Positions 3,957 through 5,308 of a stretch of DNA of 5,308 nt are shown here, in pieces. The DNA is from Pseudomonas sp. GTDB taxonomy: Bacteria; Pseudomonadota; Gammaproteobacteria; Pseudomonadales; Pseudomonadaceae. Positions within the stretch are counted from its first letter, which is position 1, and every line of letters starts with the position of its first letter. A program made the position numbers and the translations under genes. Location of the stretch: assembly GCA_029240955.1 (NCBI GenBank), contig JARDZH010000197.1, forward strand, positions 1 through 5,308, in the 5' to 3' direction. Below the pieces are notes generated by a model. It saw nothing but the letters and a program-made list of their open reading frames with translations, made no database searches and had not been told where the DNA came from.

Positions 3957-5308
3957 ATGTCCGTTCGTTTCACTCCCCTCTCCCTCAGCATTCGCCAGAC
4001 CGCACTGGCAGTGAGTCTCTCCGGTTCGTTACTGGCCAGCGCCAGCGCCCAGGAAGGCTCGCTGGAACTGGGTGCCACCACCGTCTCCAGCACAGAGCTC
4101 GGTGCCACCACCGAGGGCACCGACAGCTACGCAACAGGTTCGGCCAGCACCGCGACCGGCCTGAATCTGTCGACACGAGAAACGCCACAGTCGGTCAGCG
4201 TGGTCACCCGCCAGCAGATCGAGGATCAGAACCTGACGGATGTCGCCCAAGTGCTTGAACAGACGCCCGGCGTTGTCGTCGACAGCATGGGGCCGGCTGG
4301 CAGTGATGCCAATCACATCTACGTGCGCGGCTTCGAGGTCGGTAGCATTCAGGTCGACGGCGTCAACCGGCCCGATACGTACGGGTTCGGTGACGACCTC
4401 GCCGACATGGTGACGTATGACCGGGTCGAAGTCGTACGCGGAGCCACAGGGCTGATGTCCGGCACCGGCGACCCCGGCGCGACCGTCAACCTGATTCGCA
4501 AGAAACCGACTGTCGACACACAGCGCACGCTGACCTTGAAGGCGGGCTCCTGGGACAGCTACCGCACTGAGCTGGACGTGTCTGGAAAACTGTCGGAGAG
4601 CGGCAATGTTCGCGGGCGATTCGTCGCGTCGAACACCGACAGCCAGAGCCACATCGACCGGCAGTCCCTGGAAAGGCAGGTGGCCTACGGGGTCATGGAG
4701 TGGGACGTCACCGATAGCACGATGCTGACGCTCGGCGCGGAATATCAGGAGATGGACAACCGGGGAGCGGGCAACCATGGCTTCCCGATGTTCAATTCCG
4801 ATGGCAGTCACTTCAGCCCAGCACGCTCGTTCAACTCGGCAGCGGACTGGAGTTACCACAAGCGCAGGACCAGGACGCTGTTCACGACCCTCGACCATCA
4901 GCTGGAGAATGGCTGGCAGGTGAAACTCAATGCCGAACACAGTCGCCGTAGCTACGACGACGCGTTCGCCACCGCTGCGAGTGGCATGGTCAACGCCGAC
5001 GGCAGCGGGATAAGCACCTGGACCGGCCGCTGGGCGGGCGAACCCCGCCAGACGTCGTTCGACCTGTCCACATCCGGCCCCTTCGAACTGTTCTCCCGAG
5101 AACATCAGCTTTACCTGGGCGCCAGTCACTACAAGGCGTATTACCGCAGCTACGGTTATCCGCTCTGGTCGTTCCAGACCATCGACAACATCAATACTTG
5201 GGACGGCTCGCTGGCGATCCCGAGTGCCGTGCACACGCGCTCTTCGGAAGAGGCACAGGATGAGACAGAGACCGGACTCGTTGCTGCGGCTCGCTGGAGT
5301 CTTACGCC
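3957..5308 (+). CDS. TonB-dependent ferric-siderophore receptor (5' part only)
   Basis: The frame opens at ATG 3957 and stays open for 450 codons to the window end, so the stop lies outside. Such receptors usually have about 700 to 830 residues, so roughly 60% is present. Residues 1-31 form a Sec signal peptide with a cleavage site after ASASA. A TonB box follows at about 36-44 (LELGATTVSS). The plug domain spans about 70-185, with RETPQSVSVVTRQQIEDQ (74-91), VAQVLEQTPGVVVDS (96-110), YVRGFEVGSIQVDGV (122-136), YDRVEVVRGATGLMSGTGDPG (154-174) and VNLIRKKPT (177-185). The beta-barrel begins at about 190 and contains DWSY-type and aromatic-rich extracellular loops. It imports a ferric siderophore across the outer membrane using TonB-ExbBD energy. 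Only a few residues separate the signal peptide from the TonB box, so the STN signalling domain of FpvA/FecA-type transducers is absent. The ligand cannot be told; hydroxamate (FhuE/FoxA-like) or pyoverdine-type receptors are the nearest classes. It is divergent from the pel genes and probably iron-repressed. Confidence 0.92.
   Translation, partial: MSVRFTPLSLSIRQTALAVSLSGSLLASASAQEGSLELGATTVSSTELGATTEGTDSYATGSASTATGLNLSTRETPQSVSVVTRQQIEDQNLTDVAQVLEQTPGVVVDSMGPAGSDANHIYVRGFEVGSIQVDGVNRPDTYGFGDDLADMVTYDRVEVVRGATGLMSGTGDPGATVNLIRKKPTVDTQRTLTLKAGSWDSYRTELDVSGKLSESGNVRGRFVASNTDSQSHIDRQSLERQVAYGVMEWDVTDSTMLTLGAEYQEMDNRGAGNHGFPMFNSDGSHFSPARSFNSAADWSYHKRRTRTLFTTLDHQLENGWQVKLNAEHSRRSYDDAFATAASGMVNADGSGISTWTGRWAGEPRQTSFDLSTSGPFELFSREHQLYLGASHYKAYYRSYGYPLWSFQTIDNINTWDGSLAIPSAVHTRSSEEAQDETETGLVAAARWSLT

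Noticed and set aside
3761..4258. Plus-strand open frame running from the intergenic region into the receptor gene in another frame
   Set aside because: It begins in the REP-flanking DNA, overlaps the receptor out of frame and has Arg/His/Pro-rich shadow composition; the AGGAG before ATG 3957 supports the receptor frame instead.
4029..5234. Minus-strand open frame of 401 codons opposite the siderophore receptor
   Set aside because: The plus strand encodes clear receptor motifs across the same span; the antisense product is low-complexity, V/A/G/R-rich and without family motifs.

Overview
The window looks like a piece of a Pseudomonas-type gammaproteobacterial chromosome. Coding regions are GC-rich with strong third-position GC, Shine-Dalgarno sequences are of the AGGA/AGGAG type, and the 3.7 kb area holds a sequence closely resembling the common Pseudomonas REP element. 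The species cannot be named from this sequence alone.

The left 3.2 kb is the start of a leftward (minus-strand) operon that I read as a pel-type exopolysaccharide cluster. In transcription order it holds three genes. The first is an extended short-chain dehydrogenase/reductase sugar-nucleotide epimerase (3235 to 2294), best read as PelX-like UDP-GlcNAc/UDP-GalNAc C4-epimerase. The second, after 57 bp, is a secreted protein matching only the N-terminal glycoside hydrolase domain of PelA (2236 to 1352). The third, after 2 bp, is a membrane-anchored, helical-repeat PelB-like export protein that runs off the left edge (1349 to 1). The inferred logic is that the epimerase supplies UDP-GalNAc, the polymer crosses the periplasm and outer membrane through PelB, and the hydrolase trims it in the periplasm. 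The main oddity is that PelA stops at the end of its hydrolase domain, so the deacetylase that normally follows in the same polypeptide is absent from this stretch.

Positions 3236 to 3956 form a 721 bp gene-free region between the divergent transcription units. It contains an AT-rich core (about 3400 to 3560) with promoter-like boxes and several inverted repeats, one REP-like element (about 3733 to 3758), and a 12 bp perfect palindrome 58 bp before the next gene.

The right 1.35 kb (3957 to the window end, plus strand) is the 5' part of a TonB-dependent siderophore receptor: signal peptide, TonB box, plug domain and early barrel. It has no N-terminal signalling (STN) domain, so it looks like a plain receptor rather than a FpvA/FecA-type transducer. 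Nothing in the sequence ties it functionally to the polysaccharide genes. The many long open frames antisense to these genes are treated as GC-rich shadows.
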